This document shows positions 1-12,071 of a stretch of DNA of 64,000 nucleotides, piece by piece. The notes under the pieces are model-generated. The model was not told the DNA's origin, ran no database searches, and saw only the letters and a program-made list of their open reading frames with translations. Source of the stretch: Microbacterium gubbeenense DSM 15944 (GTDB lineage: Bacteria > Actinomycetota > Actinomycetes > Actinomycetales > Microbacteriaceae); the NCBI RefSeq assembly GCF_000422745.1, contig NZ_AUGQ01000007.1, forward strand, positions 104,742 to 168,741. The letters run 5' to 3'. The position numbers and the translations under genes are program-made. Numbering within the stretch: position 1 is the first letter of the stretch; each line of letters begins with the position of its first letter.

Positions 1-301
1 TGCGGCGGCGCGGATCGAGCGACGCGTACGGATCCTGGAACACGCACTGCACATCGCGCCGGAACTCGCGCATCATCGCCCGGTCGCGCCTCGCGAGCGG
101 CCGATCGCCGTACAGCACCCGCCCCGACGTGGGCGTACGGAGGCCCAGCAGCAGGTTCAGGATCGTCGACTTGCCGGCGCCGGACTCGCCCACGATGGCG
201 AGGTTCGTGCCGGGCTCAACCGCGAGGCTCGCGCGATCGACGGCGGGCGCGGCGCCCCGGCCGTACGCGACGGTCGCATCCTCGAGTGCCAGGAGCGTCA
301 T
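1..301 (-). CDS. Peptide/nickel ABC transporter ATP-binding protein, second ATPase (DppF/OppF type), partial
   Basis: Only the first 100 residues lie in the window; the C-terminus runs off the left edge. The start ATG (301..299) overlaps the stop of the preceding ATPase gene as ATGA, which indicates translational coupling. A Walker A motif GESGAGKST is visible near residues 40-48, and a Q-loop region VFQDPYASLDP near residue 90 is typical of oligopeptide transporter ATPases. It would energise the two permeases encoded upstream together with the first ATPase. The Walker B and signature motifs are outside the window. Confidence 0.9.
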   Translation of the reverse strand, partial: MTLLALEDATVAYGRGAAPAVDRASLAVEPGTNLAIVGESGAGKSTILNLLLGLRTPTSGRVLYGDRPLARRDRAMMREFRRDVQCVFQDPYASLDPRRR

Positions 302-1092
302 GAGCCCATCCGCCTCTCCAGCGCGTCCTCGAAGCGCTTCGCGCTCGCGATGAGCCCCGCTGTGTAATCGTGCTGCGGGAAGGCGAGCATCGCACCGACC
401 TCGCCGCGCTCGACGACCTCGCCGCGCCGCATCACGAGCGCACGCGAGGCCACCTGCGAGACGACCGCGAGGTCGTGGCTGACGAACACCACGGACATCT
501 CGCGCGCCGTCGCGATCTCGTCGATGAGCGCGAGCACCTCTGCCTGCACCGACACATCGAGCGCGGTGGTCGGTTCGTCGGCGAGCAGGACCTTCGGCTC
601 GGCCGCAAGGGCGATCGCGATCGCGATGCGCTGGCGCTGCCCGCCCGACAGCTCGTGCGGGAACGCCCGCGAGATGCGGTTCTCGTCGGCCAGCGCGACC
701 TGCGCGAGCAGGTCGCCGACGGCCCGCTTGAGGGCGGATCCGCGGGCGCCCCGGCGACGCAGGGGCTCGGCGATCTGCGCGCCGACGCGCATGAGCGGAT
801 CGAGCGCGGTGCGCGGCTCCTGGAAGACGGGCGCGGCCGCGCGGCCGCGGATCCGGTTCAGCGTGCGCTCGCGGGCGCCGACGATCTCGGTGCCGTCGAG
901 CACGATGGATCCCTCGGCGGTGAGGCCTGGCGGCAGAAGGCCCATGATCGCGAGAGTAGTGAGCGACTTGCCCGATCCGGATTCGCCGATCAGGCCGATC
1001 CGCTCGCCCTCGTCGAGATCGAACGACAGACGGTCGACGAGGATCTTCTCGTCCGCGCGGATGGTGAGGTCCGAGACCGACAGCAGGCTCAT
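298..1092 (-). CDS. Peptide ABC transporter ATP-binding protein, first ATPase (DppD/OppD type)
   Basis: A 264-residue ATPase starting MSLLSVSDLTI. The ATG overlaps the upstream permease stop as ATGA, so this start is preferred over longer in-frame extensions that only read through the permease. Walker A GESGSGKS lies near residue 38, the signature LSGGQRQR near residue 150 and Walker B LLADEPTTALD just after it. In peptide transporters this subunit pairs with a second ATPase, here the next gene. It ends short of the usual C-terminal oligopeptide-binding ATPase extension of some family members, so it is a compact version. Confidence 0.93.
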   Translation of the reverse strand: MSLLSVSDLTIRADEKILVDRLSFDLDEGERIGLIGESGSGKSLTTLAIMGLLPPGLTAEGSIVLDGTEIVGARERTLNRIRGRAAAPVFQEPRTALDPLMRVGAQIAEPLRRRGARGSALKRAVGDLLAQVALADENRISRAFPHELSGGQRQRIAIAIALAAEPKVLLADEPTTALDVSVQAEVLALIDEIATAREMSVVFVSHDLAVVSQVASRALVMRRGEVVERGEVGAMLAFPQHDYTAGLIASAKRFEDALERRMGS

Positions 1093-1913
1093 GCGGCGGC
1101 CCTTTCTCGCGAGGTCGGATCGAGGCGGTCGCGCAGCCCATCGGCGATGAGGTTCACGCCGATGACCAGCACGACGATGAGGATTCCGGGCACGATGGCG
1201 CCCATGGGTGCGACGAGCACCGTCTGTTGCGACTCCTGCAGCAGGCGGCCCCACGACGCGTTGGGCGGCGGGGCACCGAGGCCCAGGTACGACAGACTCG
1301 CCTCGGCGAGCACCGCGAGCCCGAACTGCAGCGCGAGGCTCACCGCCAGCGTCGTCCAGATGTTGGGCAGCACGTGCCCCACGACGATGCCGAACCATCC
1401 GGTGCCCGACGTGCGCGCGGCGGTGACGTAGCTCGACTGCAGCACGCGTTTGGCGAGGATCCGGGTGAGGCGGGCGATGATCGCGCTCTGCGCGAGACCG
1501 ATCGCGAGCACCGCGGTCCAGATCGTGGCCGGCTGGGCGGCGACGATCAGCATCGCGAGCAGCAGCGTCGGGAACGCGATGAGCACGTCGAGCAGGCCCG
1601 CGAGCGTGTCATCGAGCCACCCCTCGGCGAATGCCGCCGCGATGCCGCACACGATGCCGACGACGGCCGCGATGACGACCGCCCCGATGCCGGTGATCAT
1701 CGCGATCCGCGCACCGATCATGAACTGGCTCGTGAGGTCGCGCCCGAGGCGGTCGGTGCCGAACAGGTAGCCGCCGACGCCCGGCGGCGTCAGCCGGCCG
1801 CCCGACGTGTCGGCGACCGGGTGGGGGAGCCACACGAGCGAGACGACCGCGATCGCGGCGATGAGCGCCGTGAGCAGGATCCCGACGCTGAGGGTGAGGG
1901 CGCGGCGCCTCAT
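1089..1913 (-). CDS. Peptide ABC transporter permease (DppC/OppC type)
   Basis: A 274-residue inner-membrane permease of the BPD_transp_1 family with an N-terminal membrane segment (residues about 7-27). The DppC-type sequence FGTDRLGRD follows near residue 50, then further hydrophobic segments. The loop LSYLGLGAPPPNASWG in the C-terminal half is a hallmark of this subunit. The ATG overlaps the stop of the DppB-type gene (ATGA), which fixes the start. It forms the channel with the DppB-type subunit. Confidence 0.93.
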   Translation of the reverse strand: MRRRALTLSVGILLTALIAAIAVVSLVWLPHPVADTSGGRLTPPGVGGYLFGTDRLGRDLTSQFMIGARIAMITGIGAVVIAAVVGIVCGIAAAFAEGWLDDTLAGLLDVLIAFPTLLLAMLIVAAQPATIWTAVLAIGLAQSAIIARLTRILAKRVLQSSYVTAARTSGTGWFGIVVGHVLPNIWTTLAVSLALQFGLAVLAEASLSYLGLGAPPPNASWGRLLQESQQTVLVAPMGAIVPGILIVVLVIGVNLIADGLRDRLDPTSRERAAA

Positions 1914-2875
1914 GCGCTCGCCTCCGAGAGCCGGTCGCGCAGGCGCGGGTCGATGATGCGCTGCGCGATGTCGGCGGCGAAGCCGATCACGAGCACCGCG
2001 AGCGTCGAGATGACGAGCACTCCCTGGATCACGGGGTAGTCGTGCTCGGCGATGCCGGTGACGAGCAGCGATCCGAGCCCCGGCAGGGCGAAGACCTGCT
2101 CGACGACGACGGCGCCAAGGAGGGTCGAGGCGAGCTCCATGCCCATGACGGCGACCACCGGAACGGCGGCGCTGCGCAGTCCGTGCCGCCACATGGCGAG
2201 GCCGAACGAGGATCCCATCGCGCGCGCCGTGCGCACGAAGTCACTGCCGGCCACGTCGAGCACGGCCGAGCGCACGTACCGGATCAGCGACGCGCTCATG
2301 ATGATCGCGACCGTGGCGATCGGCAGGACGAGGCTCGTCAGGGCGGTCGGCGCGTCGGCCCAGCCGCCGAGCGGGAAGCCGCCCGCGGGGAGGATCCGGA
2401 GGTTCAGCGCGAAGATCACGATCAGGATCATTCCGAGCCAGAACACGGGAACCGCGATGCCGAGCTGCGCGACCGCGTTGAGCGCCGCGCCGTACCAGGT
2501 GCGCGCACGCGTCGCGGCGATGTACCCGCAGGGCACCGCGATGACGACCGCGACGAGGAATGCGATGAGCGTCAGCGGCAGCGTGACCCGGAGTCGCGCG
2601 GCCACCTCGTCGCCCACGGACAGGCCGCTCACGAAGCTCGTGCCGAGGTCGCCCGACGCGACCGAGGCGATCCAGGTCGTGAACTGCTGCAACAGCGGGA
2701 GGTTCGACCCGACCTGTTCGCGCGCCGCCTCGATCTGCTCGTCCGTCGCGCCGACCGCCACGAGCGCGTTCGCGGGATCCCCCGGGAGCACTCGCAGGAG
2801 CAGGAACAGCACGACGCTCGCGATGACGAGCGAGACGACGAGGAACAGCCCCCGGCGCAGCAGGTACCGGATCAT
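1910..2875 (-). CDS. Peptide ABC transporter permease (DppB/OppB type)
   Basis: A 321-residue integral membrane protein starting MIRYLLRRGL, the usual DppB N-terminus. A first transmembrane helix is followed by LRVLPGDPANAL, typical of the family. Five further hydrophobic segments and a C-terminal loop with EQVFALPGLGSLL match the DppB family. It lies 19 nt downstream of the binding-protein gene and overlaps the next permease by four bases, so the five transporter genes form one operon. Confidence 0.94.
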   Translation of the reverse strand: MIRYLLRRGLFLVVSLVIASVVLFLLLRVLPGDPANALVAVGATDEQIEAAREQVGSNLPLLQQFTTWIASVASGDLGTSFVSGLSVGDEVAARLRVTLPLTLIAFLVAVVIAVPCGYIAATRARTWYGAALNAVAQLGIAVPVFWLGMILIVIFALNLRILPAGGFPLGGWADAPTALTSLVLPIATVAIIMSASLIRYVRSAVLDVAGSDFVRTARAMGSSFGLAMWRHGLRSAAVPVVAVMGMELASTLLGAVVVEQVFALPGLGSLLVTGIAEHDYPVIQGVLVISTLAVLVIGFAADIAQRIIDPRLRDRLSEASA

Positions 2876-2894
2876 GGGCGGCGCGCGGCGGAGA

Positions 2895-4430
2895 TCACAC
2901 CGACTTCTCGATGTCGTACGCGAAGAACTGCGAGTTCAGGCCATTGAGCGGGTAGCCCGTGACCGCGTTGGTGGCGACGACGATCTGCGGGTAGAGGTAG
3001 AGCCACTCGCTCGCCGCCTCCTCGGCTGTCTTCTCGGCGACGAGCTTCAGCAGCTCGGTCTGCTCGGCCTCGCTCGCGACGAGCTCGGACTGGGCGACCC
3101 ACTCCTGCACCTCGGCGTTGTCGTAGCCCCAGTAGAAGTCGGGATCGCCGTACCAGACGAGGTCGCGGTCGTTGACGTGCTCCTGCATCGTCGCCTCGAA
3201 ATCGCGGTTCTGGTAGACCTTCGTGTACCACTCGTCGGCGGAGATCGTGTTGATCTCGACGGTCACGCCGATGTCGGCGAGCTGCGACTGGATGAACGTC
3301 GCGGCCGTGGGGTGCGGGTCGTAGCTCGGGGTGTCGATCGTGAACGTGAAGCCGTCGGCGTACCCGGCCTCCTCGAGCAGGTCGGCGGCCTTCTGGGTGT
3401 CGTACGGGTCGAGCCCCGTGAGGTCCTCGTACCAGGGATCCGTCGGCGGCACCATCGAGCCGATGAGCGTGCCGTACTCGCCCCAGACGGAGTCGAGCAG
3501 CTTCTCGTCGTCGATCGCATACGAGACGGCCTGGCGCACGCGCACGTCGTCGAACGGCGCGGCGGCGTCGTTGAAGGCGAGCAGCAGCTTCGTCGTCGAC
3601 TCGCCGTCGTTGATCACGAAATCGCCGCCGGACTCGAACATGGCGAGGCCGTCGGGGGACTGCTGGCTCGTGACGACGTCGACGGCGCCCGTCAGCAGCG
3701 CGTTGTTGAGGGCCGTCGCCTCGCTGAAGTACTGGAACACGACTTCCGCGTTCTTCGCCGGGTCGCCCCAGTAGTCGTCGCGGCGCTCGAGGCTGAGAGC
3801 GGATCCGCGGGTCCACTGGCCGACCGCGTACGGGCCGGTGCCGTCGGCCTCGGTCTTGCGATCGCCGTCGAACTCGCTGTTGACGATCCAGACGTAGCTG
3901 AGGTTGTAGATGAACGAGATCGACCGCTCCGACAGCGTCACCTCGACCGTGGAATCGTCGATCGCGGTGACCTGGTCGATCACGGCGAGCTGGCTCTTGC
4001 GGGCCGACTGCGAATCGTCGGCGGTGACCTTCTCGATCGAATAGACGACGTCGTCGGCCGTGAGCGCCTTGCCGCTCGCGAACGTCGCGCCCTCCTGGAG
4101 CGTGAACGTGTACGTCAGACCGTCCTCGCTCATCTCGTGCGAGGCGGCGAGCAGCGGCTCGACCCCGCCCGAGTCCGCGAGGCGGAACAGGCCCTCGTAG
4201 ACGTTGCCCGTCAGCGCCTCGGTGACGCCCTGACCGCCGCCCGACGTGTTGTCGAGGTTCTGCGGCTCGTACATCGACCCGATGCTGATCGTCGCGTCGG
4301 CGTCGACCTGCGCGCCCGCCGGAAGCTCTTCCGGGCCGCCCTCGGGCGACTCGGCCGCCGGTGAGCAGGAAGCGAGGACGAGGCCCGCCGTGACGATGAC
4401 GGTCGCTGTCGCGATCTTGAGGGTGCGCAT
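2895..4430 (-). CDS. Peptide ABC transporter substrate-binding lipoprotein (SBP family 5)
   Basis: A 511-residue extracellular lipoprotein. The N-terminus MRTLKIATATVIVTAG followed by LASC is a lipoprotein signal peptide with Cys near residue 24 as the lipidation site, which argues for this ATG over the longer in-frame reading. The mature part carries family 5 features (SMYEPQNLDNTS, EGLFRLADSG, DDVVYSIEKV, VRQAVSYAIDD). It should bind peptides or a similar solute and hand it to the two permeases downstream. The precise ligand cannot be read from the sequence. Confidence 0.92.
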   Translation of the reverse strand: MRTLKIATATVIVTAGLVLASCSPAAESPEGGPEELPAGAQVDADATISIGSMYEPQNLDNTSGGGQGVTEALTGNVYEGLFRLADSGGVEPLLAASHEMSEDGLTYTFTLQEGATFASGKALTADDVVYSIEKVTADDSQSARKSQLAVIDQVTAIDDSTVEVTLSERSISFIYNLSYVWIVNSEFDGDRKTEADGTGPYAVGQWTRGSALSLERRDDYWGDPAKNAEVVFQYFSEATALNNALLTGAVDVVTSQQSPDGLAMFESGGDFVINDGESTTKLLLAFNDAAAPFDDVRVRQAVSYAIDDEKLLDSVWGEYGTLIGSMVPPTDPWYEDLTGLDPYDTQKAADLLEEAGYADGFTFTIDTPSYDPHPTAATFIQSQLADIGVTVEINTISADEWYTKVYQNRDFEATMQEHVNDRDLVWYGDPDFYWGYDNAEVQEWVAQSELVASEAEQTELLKLVAEKTAEEAASEWLYLYPQIVVATNAVTGYPLNGLNSQFFAYDIEKSV

Positions 4431-4465
4431 CGGGATCCTATTTCTGCGGTTGTGTGGGAGGAAGA

Positions 4466-5152
4466 TCAGTCGGTGAAGCGCGGCAGCTTCTCGCCGGCGT
4501 GCAAAGCGACGTGCAGGCGATTCTGCACGGGCGGCATGGGGCAGTTGAACTGGTCGCTGAAGCCGCACGGGGGGACGAACGCGCGGTTGAAATCGAGCGT
4601 GACGCGGTCGCCGTCGGGCTCGTCGACGAACAGGAACCGGCCGGCGCCGTACGTCTCGTCGCCGTTGGTCGGATCGCCGAAGACGAGGAGCAATCGGCCG
4701 TCGTCATCGAACGCGCTGAGCGCGTACTCGGCGCCCGCGATCGTCGCGGTGATCGTGCCGGGCACGGCCTTGTCGCGGGATCCGCCGTTGTCGCGGATGT
4801 GCTCGAAGGCGACGGAGTGGCCCTCGGGGTTCTTCTCGTACGAGGCCTCAATCACCCAGTCGGGGTCGTAGTCGTAGACATCGACGGCGGTGAACCGCGT
4901 GATCGCGTCGCTCGCGACGTCCCACACGCGCAGCCCGTGCTCGACCGCGCCCGTGTCGATGTTCTCGCGCTCGAGGGCCGTGACGGTCTTCGTCGGCTCG
5001 AGATCGGCGCGCTCGGCCTCGAGGTCGGGCGTCTCTCCCGCCGGCAGCCAGCGGGTTTCGACGAGCGCGAGATTGCCCATCGGGCCGACGAGTGCGGCCA
5101 TGCGGCTCGTGTGCCATTCGCGCCAGTCGGCGCGCGCGGTCGATGCAGTCAT
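4466..5152 (-). CDS. DUF1684 family protein
   Basis: A 228-residue soluble protein without a signal peptide. The C-terminal half has the DUF1684 pattern: ETYGAGRFLFVD near residue 160, then PPCGFSDQFNCPMPP and NRLHVALHAGEKLP at the end, with paired Cys residues. The molecular function of DUF1684 proteins is not established. The start is MTASTARADWREW. It is supported by a TAGAAT box 7 nt upstream and the lack of a ribosome binding site, which suggests a leaderless mRNA and an independent promoter in front of the peptide transporter genes. Confidence 0.85.
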   Translation of the reverse strand: MTASTARADWREWHTSRMAALVGPMGNLALVETRWLPAGETPDLEAERADLEPTKTVTALERENIDTGAVEHGLRVWDVASDAITRFTAVDVYDYDPDWVIEASYEKNPEGHSVAFEHIRDNGGSRDKAVPGTITATIAGAEYALSAFDDDGRLLLVFGDPTNGDETYGAGRFLFVDEPDGDRVTLDFNRAFVPPCGFSDQFNCPMPPVQNRLHVALHAGEKLPRFTD

Positions 5153-5159
5153 ACGAATA

Positions 5160-5165
5160 ATTCTA
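5160..5165 (-). promoter_or_regulatory. Candidate -10 box of a leaderless promoter (DUF1684 gene)
   Basis: TAGAAT on the minus strand lies 7 nt before the ATG at 5152. No Shine-Dalgarno sequence lies between, so transcription would start at or next to the start codon. Confidence 0.5.
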
Positions 5166-5187
5166 TGGGCGGTCTCTGGGCGCAGAC

Positions 5188-6504
5188 TCAATCGAAGATA
5201 TCGCCGATGAGCCCGCCGAGGATCGCACCGCCGAGCAGGCCGCCGAGCATGTCGCCGCCGCCCATTCCGCCGCCGCGGCGACCGCCCATTCCGCCGCCCC
5301 ACCCGGATCCGCCCCAGTCGTCGCGCCGTGCCTGATCGATGTCGCGCTGGGCGAGCTGCAGCGACTCGTGCGCGAGCTGCGAGCTGCGGTGCGCCATGTC
5401 GCGCGCGCGTTCGCGGGTGTCTTCGTCGGCGACGAGCGTGCCGGCGTCGATGCGCAGCCGCTCGGCCTCCGCGAGGCGGGTGCGGGCATCCGCGCCGATC
5501 AGGGCGCGGTGGCTGTCGAGCAGGCCGCGGGCGGCGCCGATCGCGCGGTCGGCGGCCTCGACGTCGTGCGCGACGTGCTCGATCGAGGGGATGTTCCTCT
5601 GCGCGCGCTCCCGGGCCCGGTCGAGGGCGGCGTTCAGCTCGCTGACGCGGGCGAGCTCGGCGAACGGGTCGCCCGGCGTGCCGACGGGCGCGAGGTCAGA
5701 CAGGCCCTGCTCGAGCTCGGAGATGGCGCGGGTGACCGATTCGGTCTGGCGCTCGGTGCGCGCCTCGCCGATGTCGCCGCGCGAGTCGGCGACGACCTCC
5801 GACAGCGTGTTCTGGGCTCGCATGGCCTCGATCTCGAAGTCGTCGACGGCGTCGAGGATCGCCTGCGCGCGCCGAACGGCCTCGATCGCGGCCTCGAGCG
5901 CGACGAGCGCATCGTCCTTGCGGCCCGCCTCGCGGCGACGCTCGGCGACGTCGCACGAGTGCAGCGCGAAATCGACGAGCTGGCGCCCCTCGGCGGGGTT
6001 CGCGCCGATGCGCTGCAGCGCGGCGTGAGCGTACCGCGTGCGCAGCCGCTCGACGGTCTGCTCGGCGGCGGGCAGCCGGTCCGCGATCCGCTTCGCCTCC
6101 TGGCGCGTGCTCTCGCGCACGCGCGGCGCCTCGCGCACCTTCGCGACGCGATCCTTCAGCGCCTCGGTGCGCTCGTCGAGCACATCCTCGGCCCACTCGC
6201 ACAGCTGCGCGATGCGGGCGTTGCGGGTGCGCAGCTCTTCGGCGGTGTCGGGGATGTGGTCGTGGTTCAGCTGGTGCAGCTCGAAGGCCTCCCGCATGTG
6301 CAGGGCGACCGCGTCGAGCCCGTCGCGCAGATCCTTCGTCGCGGCGTCCCCGAGCTCGGCCGATGCGAACGCGAGCTCGTCGCGGGTCGTGCGGATGCGC
6401 TCATCCGCGGCGACGAGCGCCTTCTGCGCCTTCGTCGACAGCACGTGATCCGCGGCATCCTGCCGCTCCTGCTCTTCGCGCTTTCGCTTGCCCCAGAACG
6501 CCAT
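5188..6504 (-). CDS. Coiled-coil protein with glycine-rich C-terminus, unknown function
   Basis: A 438-residue, highly charged protein starting MAFWGKRKREEQE. Residues about 10-400 are rich in Ala, Glu, Arg and Leu with long heptad-like stretches, predicted alpha-helical coiled coil. The last 40 residues are glycine-rich (GGSGWGGGMGG) and end in a short hydrophobic Gly/Leu/Ile tail (LGGLLGGAILGGLIGDIFD). This layout resembles the C-terminal half of actinobacterial TPM-domain proteins, but no TPM domain or signal peptide is present. A TAGAAT box 6 nt before the ATG suggests a leaderless transcript. Function is unknown. Confidence 0.75.
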   Translation of the reverse strand: MAFWGKRKREEQERQDAADHVLSTKAQKALVAADERIRTTRDELAFASAELGDAATKDLRDGLDAVALHMREAFELHQLNHDHIPDTAEELRTRNARIAQLCEWAEDVLDERTEALKDRVAKVREAPRVRESTRQEAKRIADRLPAAEQTVERLRTRYAHAALQRIGANPAEGRQLVDFALHSCDVAERRREAGRKDDALVALEAAIEAVRRAQAILDAVDDFEIEAMRAQNTLSEVVADSRGDIGEARTERQTESVTRAISELEQGLSDLAPVGTPGDPFAELARVSELNAALDRARERAQRNIPSIEHVAHDVEAADRAIGAARGLLDSHRALIGADARTRLAEAERLRIDAGTLVADEDTRERARDMAHRSSQLAHESLQLAQRDIDQARRDDWGGSGWGGGMGGRRGGGMGGGDMLGGLLGGAILGGLIGDIFD

Positions 6505-6510
6505 GGGTCG

Positions 6511-6516
6511 ATTCTA
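6511..6516 (-). promoter_or_regulatory. Candidate -10 box of a leaderless promoter (coiled-coil gene)
   Basis: TAGAAT on the minus strand is 6 nt from the ATG at 6504 and overlaps the stop codon of the upstream permease gene. No ribosome binding site is visible. Confidence 0.5.
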
Positions 6517-7842
6517 TGGTGCCCGAACGGGGCCGCGGTCGTCGGCACCGGTCTTCCGGGCGCGCGCAATGAGGTTGCCCAGGTGGTAGATGACGAGCGC
6601 CGCGACGGTGCCGAGCACGATGCCGCCGAATTCGAAGCCCTCGATCTGCATCGTGAAGCCCGCGATGCCGATCACGAGCGACACCGCCGCGGTGTATTGA
6701 TTGACCGGTCGCGAGAAGTCGACGCGGCCGTCGACCCAGATCTTGATGCCGATGATGCCGATCAGGCCGTACAGCGCCGTCGTGACGCCGCCGAGCACCC
6801 CGGGCGGGATCGAATTGAACACGGCGCCGATCTTCGGCGAGAAGGCGAGCAGGATCGCGGCGAACCCGGCGACCCAGTACACGGCCGTCGAGTAGACGCG
6901 CGTGGCCGCCATCACGCCGATGTTCTCGCCGTAGGTCGTCGTGCCGCTTCCTCCGGCCGCGCCGGCGAGGGTGGTCGCGATGCCGTCGGCGATGAGCGCG
7001 CGGCCCGTGTGCTCGTTGAGCGAGGGATCGTTCGTCATGGTCGCCACCCCGCGGATGTGGCCGACGTTCTCGGCGACGAGCACGAGCACGACGGGCAGGA
7101 ACATCGCGAGCGTGGACCACGTGCCGGGCGCCGCGAAGTCGGGGACGTGGAACTGCGGAACGCCGATCCAGGCGGCGTCTGAGATCGCCTGCGAGGGCGT
7201 GATGCCGGTCACGGCGTTCGGCACCTCGAACGCGCCCGTGGCCACCGCGTATACGAAACCGATCGCGACGCCGATGAAGATGGAGATGCGGCCGAGGAAT
7301 CCGCGGAACACGACGGCGGCGAGAATCGTCGCCGCGAGCGTGATCGAGGCGGCGACCGGGTCGGCCTGGAAATTCCCCCACGCGGTCGGCGCGAGGTTGA
7401 AGCCGATCAGCGCGACGATCGCGCCGGCCACGACGGGCGGCATGAGCGCGTCGACCCAGCGGATCCCCGCGACCTGCACGACGATGCCGACGATCGCGAG
7501 CAGCACGCCGACGGCGACGACGCCGGCGAGCGCGGATCCGATGGCGCCCGACGCGGTCGCGGCCGTGATCGGCGCGATGAACGCGAACGAGCTGCCGAGG
7601 TAGCTCGGCATGCGGTTGCGCGTGATGAGGAGGAACAGGATCGTGCCGATGCCGGAGAACAGCAGCGTCGTCGGCACGGGGAAGCCCGTCAGCGTCGGAA
7701 CGAGGAACGTCGCGCCGAACATCGCGACGACGTGCTGCACGCCCATCGCCATCGTGGCGGGCCAGTTGAGGCGCTCGCCGGGAGCCACCACCTCATCGGG
7801 TGCGACATCCTTGCCGTTTCCGTGCAGCGTCCAACCGAACAT
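6514..7842 (-). CDS. Uracil/xanthine permease, NCS2 family (UraA-like)
   Basis: A 442-residue membrane protein with about 12-14 hydrophobic segments. MPSYLGSSFAFIAPI near residue 80 and the NCS2 signature region TTYGENIGVMAATRVYS near residue 300 identify a nucleobase:cation symporter 2. Uracil is the most likely substrate by resemblance to UraA, but xanthine or uric acid cannot be excluded. The ATG (MFGWTLHGNG) is preceded by AAGGGGATCC as ribosome binding site, so the longer in-frame N-terminus is rejected. It is divergent from secA. Confidence 0.88.
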   Translation of the reverse strand: MFGWTLHGNGKDVAPDEVVAPGERLNWPATMAMGVQHVVAMFGATFLVPTLTGFPVPTTLLFSGIGTILFLLITRNRMPSYLGSSFAFIAPITAATASGAIGSALAGVVAVGVLLAIVGIVVQVAGIRWVDALMPPVVAGAIVALIGFNLAPTAWGNFQADPVAASITLAATILAAVVFRGFLGRISIFIGVAIGFVYAVATGAFEVPNAVTGITPSQAISDAAWIGVPQFHVPDFAAPGTWSTLAMFLPVVLVLVAENVGHIRGVATMTNDPSLNEHTGRALIADGIATTLAGAAGGSGTTTYGENIGVMAATRVYSTAVYWVAGFAAILLAFSPKIGAVFNSIPPGVLGGVTTALYGLIGIIGIKIWVDGRVDFSRPVNQYTAAVSLVIGIAGFTMQIEGFEFGGIVLGTVAALVIYHLGNLIARARKTGADDRGPVRAP

Positions 7843-8066
7843 GGATCCCCTTCGCGTGCGGGCCGCGCGCGCGACCGCGTCTACGTTACCGGTCAGGCGA
7901 TCGCGGTGCGGAGCGAGGCGCGATGAGGCTCGCCGAATCGGATCCGCGCACTTGAGCGCGCGCATAGGCCGCGGCCGATAACATGGGCGGGTATGTCTTC
8001 CGCCGCCAGACGGGGGCATCCGGCGAGTCGCCCACGCGCTCGCCGCAATCGACCTGGGAGTGACAC

Positions 8067-10784
<2,718 letters not shown>

Positions 10785-10826
10785 TGCACGGCCGAGGGGG
10801 ATGTGCGTGCGCCCCGTGCACGGGCA

Positions 10827-10832
10827 TATGCT
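10827..10832 (+). promoter_or_regulatory. Candidate -10 box of a leaderless promoter (aminotransferase gene)
   Basis: TATGCT ends 6 nt before the ATG at 10839. The absence of a ribosome binding site there supports both a leaderless start and the choice of 10839 over the in-frame ATG at 10803. Confidence 0.5.
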
Positions 10833-10838
10833 GAGTCG

Positions 10839-12065
10839 ATGACAGCGCCTCGCCCCCTCGACCAGTCGTCAAAGCTTAAGAACGTCCTCTACGAGATCCG
10901 CGGCGCGGCGCTGGCGGAGGCCACACGGCTCGAGAGCGCCGGGCACACGATCCTCAAGCTGAACACCGGCAACCCCGCGATCTTCGGGTTCGAGGCGCCG
11001 TATCAGATCGTCCGCGACATGCTGCGCGCCGTCCCCACCGCGCACGGGTACACCGATGCCCGCGGGATCGTCGAGGCGCGTCGCGCGATCGTGAGCCGGT
11101 ACGAGAATGTCCCCGGTTTCCCACGCTTCGACGTCGATGACGTTTATCTCGGCAACGGCGTCTCCGAGCTCATCACGATGACGACGCAGGCCCTCCTCGA
11201 CGAGGGCGACGAGGTGCTGATCCCGGCGCCCGACTACCCGCTCTGGACCGCGATGACGAGCCTGTCCGGCGGCACTCCGGTGCACTACCTCGCCGACGAG
11301 GACAACGGGTGGCAGCCCGACCTCGAGGACATCCGGTCGAAGGTCACGCCGCGCACCAAGGCGATCGTCGTCATCAACCCCAACAACCCCACCGGCGCCG
11401 TATACTCCCGCGAGGTCCTCGAGGGCATTGCACAGATCGCGCGTGAGAACTCGCTGCTGATCCTGAGCGACGAGATCTACGACCGCATCCTGTACGACGA
11501 CGCCGTGCACACGTCGATGGCGCAGGTGGCCCCCGATCTGCTGTGCCTCACGTTCAACGGACTCTCGAAGACCTACCGCGTCGCCGGCTATCGCGCCGGG
11601 TGGCTCGTCATCACGGGGCCGCACGACCACGCCGCGGGCTTCCTCGAGGGGATCCAGCTGCTCGCGTCGACGCGCCTCAGCCCGAACGCGCCGGGACAGC
11701 ACGCCGTCCTCGCCGCGCTGACGGGATCGCAGTCGATCGACGCGCTCATCGCCCCGTCCGGGCGTCTGCACCAGCAGCGCGACATCTCGTGGGAGGGCCT
11801 CAACTCGATCCCGGGCGTCAGTTGCGTCAAACCCGAGGGGGCGCTGTACGCCTTCCCGCGCCTCGATCCCGAGGTGCACGAGATCCATGACGACAAGAAG
11901 CTGATCTACGACTTGCTGAAGGCCGAGCACATCCTCCTCGTCGAGGGCACCGGCTTCAACTGGGCGACCCCCGATCACCTGCGCGTCGTGAACCTCCCCG
12001 AGCCGCGCGTGCTGTCCGAGGCGATCGAGCGCCTCGGCAACTTCCTCGCCTCGTACCGGCAGTAG
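10839..12065 (+). CDS. alaA: PLP-dependent aminotransferase, AlaA type (alanine/glutamate-pyruvate transaminase)
   Basis: A 408-residue fold-type I aminotransferase. KLNTGNPAIFGFEAP near residue 45 closely matches the AlaA (YfbQ) signature. NPNNPTGAVYS near residue 190 and GLSKTYRVAGYRAGW with the PLP-binding Lys244 complete the active site. AlaA makes alanine from pyruvate with glutamate. Actinobacterial homologues are often called AspC, so aspartate activity is an alternative. It starts 54 nt after secA and probably has its own promoter. Confidence 0.88.
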   Translation: MTAPRPLDQSSKLKNVLYEIRGAALAEATRLESAGHTILKLNTGNPAIFGFEAPYQIVRDMLRAVPTAHGYTDARGIVEARRAIVSRYENVPGFPRFDVDDVYLGNGVSELITMTTQALLDEGDEVLIPAPDYPLWTAMTSLSGGTPVHYLADEDNGWQPDLEDIRSKVTPRTKAIVVINPNNPTGAVYSREVLEGIAQIARENSLLILSDEIYDRILYDDAVHTSMAQVAPDLLCLTFNGLSKTYRVAGYRAGWLVITGPHDHAAGFLEGIQLLASTRLSPNAPGQHAVLAALTGSQSIDALIAPSGRLHQQRDISWEGLNSIPGVSCVKPEGALYAFPRLDPEVHEIHDDKKLIYDLLKAEHILLVEGTGFNWATPDHLRVVNLPEPRVLSEAIERLGNFLASYRQ

Positions 12066-12071
12066 CGGGGC

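Noticed and set aside
7843..8066. Promoter boxes for secA (TTGAGC and TAACAT)
   Set aside because: The spacing of about 21 nt is too long for a standard promoter, so I did not list it as a feature.
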